The notes beneath the pieces were generated by a model, which was not told the origin of the DNA, did no database searches, and saw only the letters and a program-made list of their open reading frames with translations. A stretch of DNA of 15,683 nt from Bacteroidia bacterium (GTDB lineage Bacteria; Bacteroidota; Bacteroidia; NS11-12g; UBA955): positions 1,792-17,474 of the forward strand of contig JALQWO010000016.1 of NCBI GenBank assembly GCA_023258655.1, in the 5' to 3' direction. This document shows positions 15,440-15,683 of this stretch, one piece after another (position 1 is the stretch's first letter; every line of letters begins with the position of its first letter). The position numbers were made by a program, and so were the translations under genes.

Positions 15440-15683
15440 TTTGACAATTGCTCGTAACACCATTGCGAACAATGTGAACTATAAGGCATGGGTTGACTTC
15501 AACATCGACGGTGACTTCAACGATGCAGGTGAGGAAGTATACAGCAGTGGTTCTACTGCCGCTTCTTCTGTGTCTGGTTCATTCAGCGTACCTACATTGG
15601 CTAACAGCTTTGAAGGTAAAACACGCATGCGTGTGGGTGTATCTTATGGTGCATTCTCTAACACTCCTTGTGGTTTGAACGCC
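15417..15683 (+). pseudogene. Frame-shifted continuation of the surface protein: second GEVED domain (3' truncated)
   Basis: The shifted frame is open from 15417 to the last base of the window (89 codons) and has no start of its own. It reads YDLTIARNTIANNVNYKAWV then DFNIDGDFNDAGEEVYSSG and ends near MRVGVSYGAFSNTPCGLNA, the body of a GEVED domain whose first strand is at the end of the preceding frame. Removing one A from the A6 run (15416-15421) joins them as GINNVTLKKVPKNYDLTIA with no gap. It is therefore the same gene. Whether the break is a base-calling error, a real mutation or slippage cannot be settled here. Confidence 0.82.

Overview
The window looks like chromosomal DNA from a member of the phylum Bacteroidota. 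The evidence is a SusC/SusD outer-membrane pair, a Bacteroidota-type LptD, a GldJ/GldK-like protein with a formylglycine-generating-enzyme (FGE) fold, a large PKD/CUB/GEVED surface protein, a good TAnnTTTG promoter element (TAACTTTG) and no Shine-Dalgarno boxes. I cannot place it below phylum. I see no tRNA, rRNA, CRISPR array, insertion sequence or phage gene.

Layout. Positions 1-297 (+) hold the C-terminal end of the SecDF translocase, followed by a strong hairpin terminator. Positions 352-566 are non-coding and carry a degenerate tandem array with a 14-15 bp period that runs up to the start of lysA (567-1793, +). A 21-bp-arm palindrome at the lysA stop probably ends transcription from both sides. 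From 1870 to 7719 (-) lies a tight four-gene operon: susC-like, susD-like, a DUF5004-type lipoprotein and a secreted protein with two similar halves. It has its own promoter-like region with a repeated decamer. Upstream of it on the same strand are a peroxiredoxin (9096-9566) and a GldJ/GldK-like protein (7846-9078), probably one transcript. The lptD-like gene (9623 to about 12223, -) is divergent from a zinc-dependent N-acetylmuramoyl-L-alanine amidase (12267-13127, +). The window ends inside a large secreted GEVED-PKD-CUB protein (from 13280, +).

Functionally this is mostly cell-envelope biology: Sec export, diaminopimelate/lysine synthesis, nutrient uptake across the outer membrane, LPS insertion, peptidoglycan cleavage and surface adhesion. 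The SusCD locus has no degradative enzyme beside it, so its substrate cannot be read from context.

Two places need attention because a reading frame breaks at a run of six A. In the large surface protein, removing one A at 15416-15421 restores a GEVED domain that runs to the end of the window. At the 5' end of lptD no normal ATG start exists in frame; either a TTG at 12223 is used or an A6 tract is miscalled. I found no convincing wholly new system. The most unexplained element is the 15-bp array upstream of lysA.
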